Source of the DNA: Pratylenchus scribneri
Lineage: Eukaryota; Nematoda; Chromadorea; Rhabditida; Pratylenchidae
Assembly (NCBI GenBank): GCA_030063045.1
Contig: JAQSEB010000045.1
Location: forward strand, 1,488,001 to 1,552,000
Direction of reading: 5' to 3'
DNA: 64,000 nucleotides
This document shows positions 1 through 11,000 of this stretch, in pieces. The position numbers were made by a program, and so were the translations under genes. Numbering within the stretch: the stretch's first letter is position 1; each line of letters begins with the position of its first letter. The notes below the pieces were generated by a model. It ran no database searches, was not told the DNA's origin, and saw nothing but the letters and a program-made list of their open reading frames with translations.

Positions 1-332
1 CTAAAATTAATTAAATAAAAGTCTCAAATTTGTATTTTAAATGTAGAAAGTCGCAAAATTCTAAAATTCTTTTATCATTATTATAAGAAATTTTAGGGAA
101 CAAAATTTGGGTCATCTCATCACGAATATTATATTTATTTTACCTATCTTTGTTTATCATTGATATGGTCACTCAAATTATATTATTCACTGCCATCGCC
201 CGATAGGGCGTTGTTTATCTTATCTTTATGACGAGGAAAATTGAAGGTTAAAATTATTGAAGATGGTCAAAACATTCATTTATGTATAATTTTCATTCAA
301 GGTCAATTATTTACAATTATGTAAGACATTAA
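1..332. other. AT-rich flank, no gene seen
   Basis: No open frame or splice pattern of interest was found. The only local structure is a small hairpin at 197-210 (five-base arms CGCCC/GGGCG, loop GATA). Confidence 0.5.
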
Positions 333-575
333 TGTAATAAATGATGAGATCCATTGACTTTCCATTTAAATATTTATTGTCAATTTGGGCTCTAATGTCA
401 ACCCCAATTCTTTTATAAGTTCCAAAAATTCCTCGTTCATTCATATTCAATTTCAATCCATAAATAAATTGTTGTTAAGTTTTATTTCATTTTATTGAAT
501 AAATCTTTCTTAATTAATTGTGGAATTATTATTGGGTTTGGGCTCAGTAGCTTCAATAAACTGCGCACGATTGCA
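333..575 (+). repeat. 5' LTR of Gag-only element
   Basis: A 243-bp direct repeat of 2918-3170. The main difference is about 10 bp of extra AT-rich sequence in the 3' copy after the shared ATTTATTGTCA segment. It starts TG and ends CA. The unequal LTRs suggest the insertion is not very recent. Confidence 0.82.
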
Positions 576-577
576 TT

Positions 578-595
578 TGGTAGCACCTCAGGACG
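578..595 (+). promoter_or_regulatory. Putative primer binding site
   Basis: The sequence begins TGGTAGCACCTCAGG two bases after the LTR end. TGG is the complement of the CCA tail of a tRNA, as expected for minus-strand priming. The tRNA species was not identified. Confidence 0.45.
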
Positions 596-648
596 ATTCA
601 ATCATTTCTTCAATAGAGTTAAGCTCTATCAAATCTGCAAAAATTGAC

Positions 649-2922
649 ATGTCGAGAACCAGAGACAGCAAAGGGAGGTTTGTGAGCAACGCAAAAATTT
701 CGGAGGTTGAAAACAGTGATGATAACAATTCAAACACTGAACAAAATCCGGAAGACAATTTGCAAGCCATTGAAAATCCTATAACTGACAATGGTCATGA
801 CAATGGAAATAATTTGTTGGATGAGATGAGGACTTTAATTGGACGAATTGAACAGAACCAAAATGAGCATGCACAAGCAATGCAAAATCGATTGCAACAA
901 GTTGAAACTGTGCAACAAACGATTCAAGATCGTTTTCAACAATTTGAAAATGTTCAAGAGAATAGGATGGAAAATTTGAGGAGAGAATTAAATGACCAGT
1001 TGAGCGAAAAATTGGAAAATTTGGAAACCCGTTTAGCGGGAAGAATTGGCAATGATTTTGGAGAAGATTTGGATAATTTTGGAAGAATTAATGATGGAAT
1101 TGGTGTTGGGAAAAATAATGGCAATGGAAAGAAAAATGGTGGCATGCAAAATACGATGTTTGATGGTCAAAATCCACCCTTGAATTTCGGGTTAATGGGA
1201 AAATCTCGACAGACAGAATTATTTGTTGGTGGAACAAGCAGTTCACAAAATCAAGGTGGAGCGAACGAAATTGTCGGCGCACTCAAAGAAATGGTTTTGG
1301 GCATGGAAAAGCGAACATCCGAGCTTATAAGAGCCAACGAATGCCAACAATTTGCCCAACTTTCCGCCACAATAAAAGATTTGTCAGGCAATGAAGGACG
1401 CACCCAAATTTTGAATTATTTTTCAAACCTGGAGACCATAACTGAAGGTTGGACAAATCAGCGAAGAGCCAAATTGGTTGGGACACATCTGATTGGTCAA
1501 TGCCGAGTGATTTTTGAAGGTTTGAGTGCCGCAGAAAGAAATGATTATACCCAAATTAAAAATGCCATTTTGCGAAGCGGTGGTGGAAATAATGCACTTC
1601 GTTATTCGGCACAAGGAAAGTTATATTCGGGTTTAAGACCTGAACTCAATGAAAACCTTCGAGAATTTGGCATTAAAATTTTGGCAATTGTTCGCGATTC
1701 ATTCATGACAAATGTGCCCGATTCGGCTGTGGAAGATATGGCCAAAGCATATTTTCTCAATTCTATGACAAACCTGCATATTCGAAATTCATTGTCCATG
1801 ATCCACGACAACATGAAATACCACCAGCTTATAGATAAGGCAGAAGAAATGCGGGAAAGATCAATGATTAATTTTGGAATACAAAATTCAAACCTGAATT
1901 CACTGCCAATCTCAAATAATAGAATACCGAATAATTCAACAATCTCATCCGAAAACAAGTTGAATGGCACTGAACAATTCAAAACCAGTGCCAATACAAC
2001 TCCATTTGGATTTAATCGATCGAATAATGGAAATAATAATTGGAATAACCAGCAGAATAGTCAGAATTTATTTGGTCAAGGAAAGGGAAAATTTGCCACA
2101 ACTCAATTATTGATTGGAAAAGAAGATGAAGGGAGAAATGCAATTTGGCAGAATGAAGAAAATTTAATTGAGAAGTCGCAAAATGGAGAAAATGGTGAAA
2201 ATTGTGGACAAAATTACACGAATGCAAATTTTATTGGAACAGTCGTCACAAATGATTTTGATTATCGATTAATTGATTGTTCGGGAAAGGAATTAATTAA
2301 AAATGAAAATTCAAAATCGCCAAAACAAAATGTTCATTCAATGGTCACATGCATTGGAATTCAGCCATTACGGAAAATCGATCAAAAAAGACAAAATCTG
2401 CCGGACAAACAATTCACCATTCAAAATTTTCTTTCGGAGAATAAAGGGAAACAGCAAGAAAATCGATCAACGAATAAGTTCGAAGTTCAAATTTTGCCAA
2501 TAAACCATATAGTGCCAGTGGAAGGCACAAATTTTCCGGTCGAGCGGGGGAAGAGTATCCGCCAATTCAAAAAATTTCCGCTTACAATAATGCCAAAATT
2601 GAACACCAACTCATTGAACAGTGCATGTTTTCCGGACTTTTCTAAATTAGAATGGAATTTCTCCCCTTCGGTTAAGCCGAAGCTCAACAATAAATTAGGC
2701 AGTCGTCAAATTCCTTTATCATTCCGGTTGTCTTCCGATTTTGCCAAGCATGATTGGACGATGATTGCAAAACATGAAAATTACACAGCGAATGCCCCAC
2801 AAATTTCTGAAACCAAATTGGGGCCTGCCATTAATTTGAACAAAATTGGTCAAATTTCCACTCTGACGGATTTGAAAGAACATCCGCGCGTGGAAGCGCT
2901 TTCAGAGGACGGGGGAATGTAA
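649..2922 (+). CDS. gag: Gag-like structural protein, 757 aa
   Basis: The likely start is the ATG at 649 (MSRTRDSKGRF); the frame is open further upstream into the LTR but has no better start. The N-terminal part, roughly residues 20-130, is acidic and Gln/Asn-rich with a coiled-coil character. A capsid-like helical region covers about residues 245-410, with the motif ILNYFSNLETITEGW followed by a run resembling retrotransposon gag domains. The middle is Asn-rich and lacks a CCHC zinc knuckle. The C-terminal third is basic and unrecognised. The last residues (EALSEDGGM) are encoded by the polypurine tract, and the stop codon is made by the first bases of the 3' LTR. Asn-rich composition and absence of pol fit a particle-forming protein supplied in trans to a partner element. 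The Gag call is by position and general character, not by a strong motif. Confidence 0.7.
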   Translation: MSRTRDSKGRFVSNAKISEVENSDDNNSNTEQNPEDNLQAIENPITDNGHDNGNNLLDEMRTLIGRIEQNQNEHAQAMQNRLQQVETVQQTIQDRFQQFENVQENRMENLRRELNDQLSEKLENLETRLAGRIGNDFGEDLDNFGRINDGIGVGKNNGNGKKNGGMQNTMFDGQNPPLNFGLMGKSRQTELFVGGTSSSQNQGGANEIVGALKEMVLGMEKRTSELIRANECQQFAQLSATIKDLSGNEGRTQILNYFSNLETITEGWTNQRRAKLVGTHLIGQCRVIFEGLSAAERNDYTQIKNAILRSGGGNNALRYSAQGKLYSGLRPELNENLREFGIKILAIVRDSFMTNVPDSAVEDMAKAYFLNSMTNLHIRNSLSMIHDNMKYHQLIDKAEEMRERSMINFGIQNSNLNSLPISNNRIPNNSTISSENKLNGTEQFKTSANTTPFGFNRSNNGNNNWNNQQNSQNLFGQGKGKFATTQLLIGKEDEGRNAIWQNEENLIEKSQNGENGENCGQNYTNANFIGTVVTNDFDYRLIDCSGKELIKNENSKSPKQNVHSMVTCIGIQPLRKIDQKRQNLPDKQFTIQNFLSENKGKQQENRSTNKFEVQILPINHIVPVEGTNFPVERGKSIRQFKKFPLTIMPKLNTNSLNSACFPDFSKLEWNFSPSVKPKLNNKLGSRQIPLSFRLSSDFAKHDWTMIAKHENYTANAPQISETKLGPAINLNKIGQISTLTDLKEHPRVEALSEDGGM
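2904..2917 (+). promoter_or_regulatory. Polypurine tract
   Basis: A run reading AGAGGACGGGGGAA lies directly against the 3' LTR, the usual site for priming plus-strand DNA. It also encodes the C-terminal residues of the Gag-like protein. Confidence 0.7.
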
Positions 2923-3170
2923 TAAATGATGAGATCCATTGACTTTCCATTTAAATATTTATTGTCATTTTATTTATAATTGGGCTCTAATGTCAACCCC
3001 AATTCTTTTATAAGTTCCAAAAATTCCTCGTTCATTCATATTCAATTTCAATCCATAAATAAATTGTTGTTAAGTTTTATTTCATTTTATTGAATAAATC
3101 TTTCTTAATTAATTGTGGAATTATTATTGGGTTTGGGCTCAGTAGCTTCAATAAACTGCGCACGATTGCA
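2918..3170 (+). repeat. 3' LTR of Gag-only element
   Basis: A 253-bp direct repeat of 333-575 with the same TG...CA ends. Its first bases supply the stop codon of the Gag-like frame. Confidence 0.82.
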
Positions 3171-3998
3171 TTTTAAAATAGAATTATACTTATTTTATTT
3201 TCACTTAAACCTCGTCGATTTTAATTCTATTTTTTCATTAAAATTTATTTAAAATATTTACAATTTTGAGCATCATTAAATATATTTATATAAACTTTAA
3301 AAAAAGTTCCAAGTTTTTAAATGAAAAAAGTAAACGGTCTTTATATATATAAATTCAATTAAAAAATGAGCAAAAAAGGAGAAAAATATATTGGCCAAAA
3401 AACCAAACAATACCTTGTCAAATAGTACCACCAATAGAGAGCTGAAATTGTAAATTTAAATTGGAAAAAATTATGGCAAAAAAATTGAAAACCATTAAAC
3501 ATGAACGTAACGGTTGATCCGAATTCCGAAATCATCCATATTCATCTATTTTTGTGTTAGAATGAAACAACCATTAATTTTGGGGGAAAGGCAAAAGGCA
3601 ACAGTAAATGGGCCTGTTGGATGTCTACAAGGCAAATTGAATAAATTTTAAATGCAAATAAAATAATTTTGCATCTATTTATTCTCATTTTTTTCCTTTC
3701 CACTTAATAACATTTTACAATACTGCTATTTTATCATGGACTAATTCCGATTTAATTTAAAATAATCTTTCGATGATTAAAAAAGAAGTAGAGAGCAAAT
3801 TTGGAATCGGGATTGGGCCAACCAAAAATTCATCCACACCAATTTCTATGATAATTCTGAGGCCTAATTAATGATTTTTTAAACAATTAATTAAACATTC
3901 CGAATTTAATTTTACCCATGAAATTCCTTTTTTAAATGATGAATTTAAAAATAATAAAAATAATCAAGATAAATAATTGTAATTTATGATATTAACAT
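3171..3998. other. Intergenic, AT-rich, no gene seen
   Basis: No convincing exon on either strand. This is the region downstream (3') of the minus-strand glycosyltransferase. Confidence 0.5.
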
Positions 3999-6112
3999 TT
4001 AAAACAAATCTTCCTCAGCTATTTTCACAAAATTGTCATCCAAAATTGGGCTATCAAATGTCCATCCTTCTTTTGTGGATTTTTCAATTAATTTCGGCAT
4101 TTCATTTTGCTCTAGTTCCAAAATACCCTTATCAACGACCGAAATGAATTCGTCGCTTCTCTTCGGATAGTCCATAATCATTTCATTTAATTTTTGGGCA
4201 ATTATTCTGTATTTGTTATTCCTAAAATAAAAATTTTTATAATTTTTTGAACATAAAAATTCTATTAATAATATTCCCCTACTAAAATAATAAATACTTG
4301 ATTTCAAGCATTTCATTAAGTGCCTCAGGAAGTGTTGCGCCAACTTTATCATTTTTCAAGAATTTGCCGTTGCCCAAAAATTCAACAATGGCTGCGTTAT
4401 AGAATTGATCAAATGAGAAGGGAATGCATATTATTGGCACACCGAAATAAACAGCCTGTTTAAAATTTTTTTTGAATTTATAAAAGATATTCCCCACCTC
4501 ATTCAAACTATTCTGGCCACAATGACTGATGAATAGCCGCAAATTTGGTTGAGCTAAAATATTGTGAAAAATTTTCAGAATTATATTGGACGTTATGGGA
4601 AGATTTACTGCCTATAGCTAAATTAATAAGCGGAGAATATTGGATATCATTCGAAAGCCCAAAGTGCCCTCTATAATAAAGACTATTAACTAAAATAATT
4701 TTTTTTAGAATTGTTTTATAAGATTTAAAATGATATATGAGTCTTTTAAAACTGCGCTTTATTGAAGTTGTTTTAATATATTTCAAAAAAGCCGATTTAT
4801 GAATATATTTAGAACATTTTATTGTTTATAGCTTTTCAATTTAGTAATTCTCTTTTAGAACTATGACCAAAATAAAAGTGCCAAATATCAAAGGATTTTA
4901 AGCAAAACTCCATCAATTCTGAACCAATCTATTTTCAATAAACTTATTCTTTAATTTAAAAATAAAATCATCAAAATTAATTCTGATTAAATTTAGCAAA
5001 TTATTTGGGCAACAAATTTGGCTGCTCTGTTTCATTAATAATAAATATATTCCTAATTGCTTTTTTCACCTAATATCTCTCGTTGTTGCACAAATCCTTG
5101 GACAATTTCGATATTTTTGCTGTGTTGCAAAATTTGTTTTCTTTCATGTGCTGACATATTTTTCTCGTCAAAATTGCTCATAATAAAATGGCATTTGGGA
5201 TAGGCGGCAAAAACACTAAATATAATATTCACAAATTTTGATCCTTGTTGACTAATGGATTTTAGGGTGCCAATGCTGAATAAAACCAAGCAATCTGACT
5301 GAAAAAATTTTAAAAATATTTTAAATTGTATATCTCTATAACTACAGCGTGATTATTATTTTAAAATTCCATTTTTATTCATTATCTCTTTCTGATTTTT
5401 TTTTTTTGTAAAAAATTTAGTATTAAGGATTTTTTATGAGTCAAGACATGAATTCAAATATTGAGTTGAATTTATTTTTTTAATTATCCAAATTATACAA
5501 TTTTATTTAATGAAACATATCCAATAATAATTATCAAATCACAAACTTCACAAAAATTAAAAAATATATATTTTGCTTACTTTTGAATATAATATTTTCC
5601 TATTACTATCTTCCTTTAAATTATGAGCAAATTCCTCGACATGAATTCCACCAATAAATTTCACCAATGGTGACCAATTTTGTGGATGAAATTGTACCAA
5701 AGGATGCTGGTTGACGAGCACATAGCGAACTTGCTTTAAAAAATATAAAAATATTGGTCAAATTCAAATTGAGATAATTTCTATTAAAATCATAATCAAT
5801 TAATTAGAATTCAAATTAAAAAGTCAATTTTTATGGTCCCGGTGGCGTCAATACTCAAATTTTTTTATAACTTTTTAATAATTTAAAATTATTCTAAAAT
5901 CATCCGAAAAAATTTTTATTATAAAATTTTATTTAAAAAAATAATTTCAAAAATTTCACTGACTTTTGCAAACTGTTCTGAGTTAACCGATAAATCCGAG
6001 GCATCATTCTGAATTTGACTTTCATATTTTTTAATGTTCTCAGTTTGTCTATTAGAAGCTTCGCGAATGCCCGATTTTCCATTTCCATCACCGGGGATTG
6101 CATAAGAAAATT
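3999..6112 (-). CDS. UDP-glycosyltransferase, 5'-truncated, 6 exons
   Basis: Exons on the minus strand are 6112-5964, 5733-5581, 5298-5070, 4553-4498, 4455-4298 and 4221-3999. All five introns begin GT, end AG and keep phase; apart from a leading split codon the exons total 966 bases (321 residues plus stop). The family transfers sugar from UDP-sugars to small lipophilic molecules, usually at the ER membrane. Seen here: the sugar-donor fold start VLFSIGTLKSI, then GFVQQREIL, LRLFISHCGQNS and GVPIICIPFSFDQFYNAA, which together match the UGT signature region. Family members are usually about 500 residues, so about 200 N-terminal residues (acceptor domain, signal peptide) are missing; no further exon is visible before the satellite. 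The usual C-terminal membrane anchor is also absent. Probably a pseudogene or partial gene, although the exons themselves carry no stop. Confidence 0.85.
4606..4740 (+). repeat. Dispersed repeat copy inside the UGT intron
   Basis: This stretch in the 516-bp intron shares an interrupted pattern (CTATAGCT, then AAGCCCAAAGTGCCCTCTATAA, then a TTTATAA-rich run) with 45130-45240, 59930-60070 and 62800-62930. Copies are strongly diverged and ends could not be defined. Confidence 0.35.
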
Positions 6113-6688
6113 CTAAATTATTTCTTTCTTTTTGTAGAATTTAATGAAGTTAAAAAAAGATTAATCATTAAAATATTTGTTCATTTTTTTATTATTCGGT
6201 ATATTAAATTTACCAGAATTTCTTAAAGAATTTTCTAAATAAATTCCGGCCCAATAAATAAATTTTTTATTTTTTATATAAAATATTAAATATTAAATTC
6301 TTTGATATTGATCCATATCCATTGGATGGATAGCATGAATAAAAATTATACAAAAAAAATTACAATTTTATTGAATTTATTTCTCATTTTTAAAAAAAAA
6401 TAAGAAAATTTTTTATCAAATTTAGATAATTGAATAAATTTGTTCGAATTAAAAATTTTAAAAAAAATTTTACATAAAAATAATAATAAATATGAATTTA
6501 TCCGATTTGTTGAATTTTCATACACAATTTTGATTCTAATGCGTTGTTATTTAATTTATTGTCTTTGAAACTTAGTAAAATTAATTTTTAATGCTTATTA
6601 AATCAGTAAGGCGTAAATGAAGATTATTTTAAACCAAAAATTAATTATTCTATGTCGCCTCTATTAATTCGGCAAATCGGAATAAAAG
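6113..6688. other. AT-rich spacer between UGT and satellite
   Basis: Searched on both strands for the missing N-terminal UGT exons; none found. The sequence is low-complexity A/T. Confidence 0.5.
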
Positions 6689-8040
6689 CATAAAAAATCA
6701 ATATGAGGGTATATTAACAAAATAAAAAATATAGGACTGTATTTTTTGATGGGGAATATGAATCTATTAAAAGAATTTCAAAAAAATCAAATTCTGAACT
6801 AAAACATGTCAAATATACCCTAGGCATAATTGAATTTGTGGGATATTTTTAAGAAATTCATAAAAAATCAATATGAGGATATATTAACAAAATAAAAAAT
6901 ATAGGACTGTATTTTTTGATGGGGAATATGAATCTATTAAAAGAATTTCAAAAAAATCAAATTCTGAACTAAAACATGTCAAATATACCCTAGGCATAAT
7001 TGAATTTGTGGGATATTTTTAAGAAATTCATAAAAAATCAATATGAGGATATATTAACAAAATAAAAAATATAGGACTGTATTTTTTGATGGGGAATATG
7101 AATCTATTAAAAGAATTTCAAAAAAATCAAATTCTGAACTAAAACATGTCAAATATACCCTAGGCATAATTGAATTTGTGGGATATTTTTAAGATATTCA
7201 TAAAAAATCAATATGAGGATATATTAACAAAATAAAAAATATAGGACTGTATTTTTTGATGGGGAATATGAATCTATTAAAAGAATTTCAAAAAATTCAA
7301 ATTCTGAACTAAAACATGTCAAATATACCCTAGGCATAATTGAATTTGTGGGATATTTTTAAGAAATTCATAAAAAATCAATATGAGGATATATTAACAA
7401 AATAAAAAATATAGGACTGTATTTTTTGATGGGGAATATGAATCTATTAAAAGAATTTCAAAAAATTCAAATTCTGAACTAAAACATGTCAAATATACCC
7501 TAGGCATAATTGAATTTGTGGGATATTTTTAAGAAATTCATAAAAAATCAATATGAGGATATATTAACAAAATAAAAAATATAGGACTGTATTTTTTGAT
7601 GGGGAATATGAATCTATTAAAAGAATTTCAAAAAAATCAAATTCTGAACTAAAACATGTCAAATATACCCTAGGCATAATTGAATTTTTGGGATATTTTT
7701 AAGAAATTCATAAAAAATCAATATGAGGATATATTAACAAAATAAAAAATATAGGACTGTATTTTTTGATGGGGAATATGAATCTATTAAAAGAATTTCA
7801 AAAAATTCAAATTCTGAACTAAAACATGTCAAATATACCCTAGGCATAATTGAATTTGTGGGATATTTTTAAGAAATTCATAAAAAATCAATATGAGGAT
7901 ATATTAACAAAATAAAAAATATAGGACTGTATTTTTTGATGGGGAATATGAATCTATTAAAAGAATTTCAAAAAAATCAAATTCTGAACTAAAACATGTC
8001 AAATATACCCTAGGCATAATTGAATTTTTGGGATATTTTT
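6689..8040 (+). repeat. Satellite A, 170-bp units
   Basis: About eight near-identical units of 170 bp; for example TAGGCATAAT recurs at 7501 and 7671. Each unit contains CAATATGAGGATATATTAAC, a GATGGGGAATATGAATC block, and CATGTCAAATATACCCTAGG. No reading frame survives through these units. Confidence 0.95.
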
Positions 8041-11000
8041 AAGAAATTCATAAAAAATCAAATTCTGAACTAAAACATGTCAAATATACCCTAGGCATAA
8101 TTGAATTTTTGGGATATTTTTAAGAAATTCATAAAAAATCAAATTCTGAACTAAAACATGTCAAATATACCCTAGGCATAATTGAATTTTTGGGATATTT
8201 TTAAGAAATTCATAAAAAATCAAATTCTGAACTAAAACATGTCAAATATACCCTAGGCATAATTGAATTTTTGGGATATTTTTAAGAATTTCAAAAAAAT
8301 CAAATTCTGAACTAAAACATGTCAAATATACCCTAGGCATAATTGAATTTTTGGGATATTTTTAAGAAATTCATAAAAAATCAAATTCTGAACTAAAACA
8401 TGTCAAATATACCCTAGGCATAATTGAATTTTTGGGATATTTTTAAGAATTTCAAAAAAATCTAATTCTGAACTAAAACATGTCAAATATACCCTAGGCA
8501 TAATTGAATTTTTGGGATATTTTTAAGAAATTCATAAAAAATCAAATTCTGAACTAAAACATGTCAAATATACCCTAGGCATAATTGAATTTTTGGGATA
8601 TTTTTAAGAAATTCATAAAAAATCAAATTCTGAACTAAAACATGTCAAATATACCCTAGGCATAATTGAATTTTTGGGATATTTTTAAGAAATTCATAAA
8701 AAATCAAATTCTGAACTAGAACATGTCAAATATACCCTAGGCATAATTGAATTTTTGGGATATTTTTAAGAAATTCATAAAAAATCAAATTCTGAACTAA
8801 AACATGTCAAATATACCCTAGGCATAATTGAATTTTTGGGATATTTTTAAGAAATTCATAAAAAATCAAATTCTGAACTAGAACATGTCAAATATACCCT
8901 AGGCATAATTGAATTTTTGGGATATTTTTAAGAAATTCATAAAAAATCAAATTCTGAACTAGAACATGTCAAATATACCCTAGGCATAATTGAATTTTTG
9001 GGATATTTTTAAGAAATTCATAAAAAATCAAATTCTGAACTAGAACATGTCAAATATACCCTAGGCATAATTGAATTTTTGGGATATTTTTAAGAAATTC
9101 ATAAAAAATCAAATTCTGAACTAGAACATGTCAAATATACCCTAGGCATAATTGAATTTTTGGGATATTTTTAAGAAATTCATAAAAAATCAAATTCTGA
9201 ACTAGAACATGTCAAATATACCCTAGGCATAATTGAATTTTTGGGATATTTTTAAGAAATTCATAAAAAATCAAATTCTGAACTAGAACATGTCAAATAT
9301 ACCCTAGGCATAATTGAATTTTTGGGATATTTTTAAGAAATTCATAAAAAATCAAATTCTGAACTAAAACATGTCAAATATACCCTAGGCATAATTGAAT
9401 TTTTGGGATATTTTTAAGAAATTCATAAAAAATCAAATTCTGAACTAGAACATGTCAAATATACCCTAGGCATAATTGAATTTTTGGGATATTTTTAAGA
9501 AATTCATAAAAAATCAAATTCTGAACTAGAACATGTCAAATATACCCTAGGCATAATTGAATTTTTGGGATATTTTTAAGAAATTCATAAAAAATCAAAT
9601 TCTGAACTAGAACATGTCAAATATACCCTAGGCATAATTGAATTTTTGGGATATTTTTAAGAAATTCATAAAAAATCAAATTCTGAACTAGAACATGTCA
9701 AATATACCCTAGGCATAATTGAATTTTTGGGATATTTTTAAGAAATTCATAAAAAATCAAATTCTGAACTAGAACATGTCAAATATACCCTAGGCATAAT
9801 TGAATTTTTGGGATATTTTTAAGAAATTCATAAAAAATCAAATTCTGAACTAGAACATGTCAAATATACCCTAGGCATAATTGAATTTTTGGGATATTTT
9901 TAAGAAATTCATAAAAAATCAAATTCTGAACTAGAACATGTCAAATATACCCTAGGCATAATTGAATTTTTGGGATATTTTTAAGAAATTCATAAAAAAT
10001 CAAATTCTGAACTAGAACATGTCAAATATACCCTAGGCATAATTGAATTTTTGGGATATTTTTAAGAAATTCATAAAAAATCAAATTCTGAACTAGAACA
10101 TGTCAAATATACCCTAGGCATAATTGAATTTTTGGGATATTTTTAAGAAATTCATAAAAAATCAAATTCTGAACTAGAACATGTCAAATATACCCTAGGC
10201 ATAATTGAATTTTTGGGATATTTTTAAGAAATTCATAAAAAATCAAATTCTGAACTAAAACATGTCAAATATACCCTAGGCATAATTGAATTTTTGGGAT
10301 ATTTTTAAGAAATTCATAAAAAATCAAATTCTGAACTAGAACATGTCAAATATACCCTAGGCATAATTGAATTTTTGGGATATTTTTAAGAAATTCATAA
10401 AAAATCAAATTCTGAACTAGAACATGTCAAATATACCCTAGGCATAATTGAATTTTTGGGATATTTTTAAGAAATTCATAAAAAATCAAATTCTGAACTA
10501 GAACATGTCAAATATACCCTAGGCATAATTGAATTTTTGGGATATTTTTAAGAAATTCATAAAAAATCAAATTCTGAACTAGAACATGTCAAATATACCC
10601 TAGGCATAATTGAATTTTTGGGATATTTTTAAGAAATTCATAAAAAATCAAATTCTGAACTAGAACATGTCAAATATACCCTAGGCATAATTGAATTTTT
10701 GGGATATTTTTAAGAAATTCATAAAAAATCAAATTCTGAACTAGAACATGTCAAATATACCCTAGGCATAATTGAATTTTTGGGATATTTTTAAGAAATT
10801 CATAAAAAATCAAATTCTGAACTAAAACATGTCAAATATACCCTAGGCATAATTGAATTTTTGGGATATTTTTAAGAAATTCATAAAAAATCAAATTCTG
10901 AACTAGAACATGTCAAATATACCCTAGGCATAATTGAATTTTTGGGATATTTTTAAGAAATTCATAAAAAATCAAATTCTGAACTAGAACATGTCAAATA

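Larger units (their letters stand above)
333..3170 (+). mobile_element. Gag-only LTR retroelement (non-autonomous)
   Basis: Two direct repeats (333-575 and 2918-3170) begin TGTAAT and end TTGCA, the canonical TG...CA form of LTRs. A tRNA-like primer site follows the first and a purine tract precedes the second. The only long frame between them is a Gag-like protein; no protease, reverse transcriptase or integrase is visible. This fits a non-autonomous terminal-repeat element that keeps gag and uses the pol of a partner. The five bases on either side (ATTAA and TTTTA) do not match, so no target duplication is seen; the copy may be recombinant or old. Confidence 0.8.
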
